Shown: positions 63,761 through 64,000 of the stretch, one piece after another
How positions within the stretch are numbered: the stretch's first letter is position 1
How the letters are laid out: the number at the start of each line of letters is the position of its first letter
NCBI GenBank assembly: GCA_016208305.1
Contig: JACQYI010000078.1
Coordinates: forward strand, 372,001 to 436,000
Source: Oscillatoriophycideae cyanobacterium NC_groundwater_1537_Pr4_S-0.65um_50_18
GTDB taxonomy: Bacteria > Cyanobacteriota > Cyanobacteriia > Elainellales > Elainellaceae
Length of the DNA: 64,000 nt
Direction of reading: 5' to 3'
Position numbers and translations under genes: made by a program
Notes under the pieces: generated by a model
Databases searched by the model: none
What the model saw: the letters and a program-made list of their open reading frames with translations, nothing else
Told to the model about the DNA's origin: nothing

Positions 63761-64000
63761 TTAAATCACGCGGAACCATTTCTTCGGTGAGACTGCAAAC
63801 GCATTTGAGTCTTTCATAAGAACGGCACCCCGCAGAAAGTAAACACCCGTCGCTAGTCCCCACTTCTGAGGTGTAGTGTAGTCATTTGGAGTAGGTCCCC
63901 AATTATTGCCTTGAGAAATCCAGAAGAATCTTCCCCAGTTAAATCCCACATCTGTCCACCAAACTTGCTTCACCACTTTGTTTGTTCTTGAATCGACAAT
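63761..64000 (-). CDS. Trp-rich domain protein, paralogue of its neighbour (partial)
   Basis: The frame is open to the right edge of the window, so only the last 79 codons are seen. It carries VWWTDVGFNWGRFFW, NNWGPTPNDYTTPQKWGL and ends SPKKWFRVI. About two thirds of the domain is identical with the next gene, so a recent tandem duplication is likely. Confidence 0.7.
   Translation of the reverse strand: MVDSRTNKVVKQVWWTDVGFNWGRFFWISQGNNWGPTPNDYTTPQKWGLATGVYFLRGAVLMKDSNAFAVSPKKWFRVI

Noticed and set aside
1-64000. CRISPR array, tRNA or rRNA genes
   Set aside because: No regularly spaced 25-40 bp repeats with unique spacers were seen; tandem repeats here have no spacers. No tRNA T-loop with matching acceptor stem and no rRNA sequence was recognised by eye.

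Overview
The window reads as a chromosome segment of a filamentous-type cyanobacterium. HIP1 palindromes (GCGATCGC and its shorter core) are scattered through genes and spacers on both strands. Several genes are typical of the phylum: biliverdin reductase, the CCB-type cytochrome b6 haem-attachment factor, a TyrA of the arogenate type, a Mo-nitrogenase C-terminal-domain protein, a Uma2 relic, a ComFB-like protein and a bacterial S1 gene with three S1 domains. No rRNA, tRNA or CRISPR array was recognised.

Bases 1-41000 are mostly ordinary chromosome. The left edge cuts into a DUF4347/lectin/RTX exoprotein. Then come a DUF1997 protein, an atypical SDR, a membrane-anchored lambda-type lysozyme, ribosomal protein S1, an aldo/keto reductase, biliverdin reductase, a GT2-GtrA glycosyltransferase, an SDR, rimM, a pentapeptide protein, a rhodanese without its cysteine and a peptide-ABC binding lipoprotein. 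Next are a divergent cupin/LysR pair, a HAD hydrolase, the mreB-mreC-mreD cell-shape operon, ssb, an ACT-like protein, gltX, a polysaccharide deacetylase, a small exported protein, a TPR protein, an HtrA protease, a DinG-like protein whose helicase motifs are destroyed, tyrA, a CCB factor, PadR and NarL-type regulators, an HlyD adaptor without its ABC partner, acylphosphatase and several small proteins.

From about 41 kb the content becomes accessory. A bacterial NACHT (NLR-like) ATPase is followed by a serpin, a broken Uma2 gene and a 1159-residue KAP P-loop NTPase whose N-terminal caspase-like domain has lost both catalytic residues. Upstream of it, on the same strand and running to the window edge, is a string of about a dozen genes. 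They encode an alpha/beta hydrolase and a tail-fibre-like protein with related beta-rich character, a papain-type C1 peptidase, a cyanophycinase-like S51 peptidase, a thermonuclease, a DUF2278 protein, an intact caspase, a GH13 amylase, three or more small unknown proteins and two tandem Trp-rich paralogues. Enzymes against protein, nucleic acid, glucan, ester and cyanophycin lie side by side with caspase-type switches. I regard this as the most likely place for an undescribed system.

The spacers hold two families of MITE-like inverted-repeat elements (three and two clear copies), a family of short stem-loops built around ATTTTTA/TAAAAAT, and many 13-22 bp tandem micro-duplications at gene ends. 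In bvdR and tyrA these duplications include the start codon.
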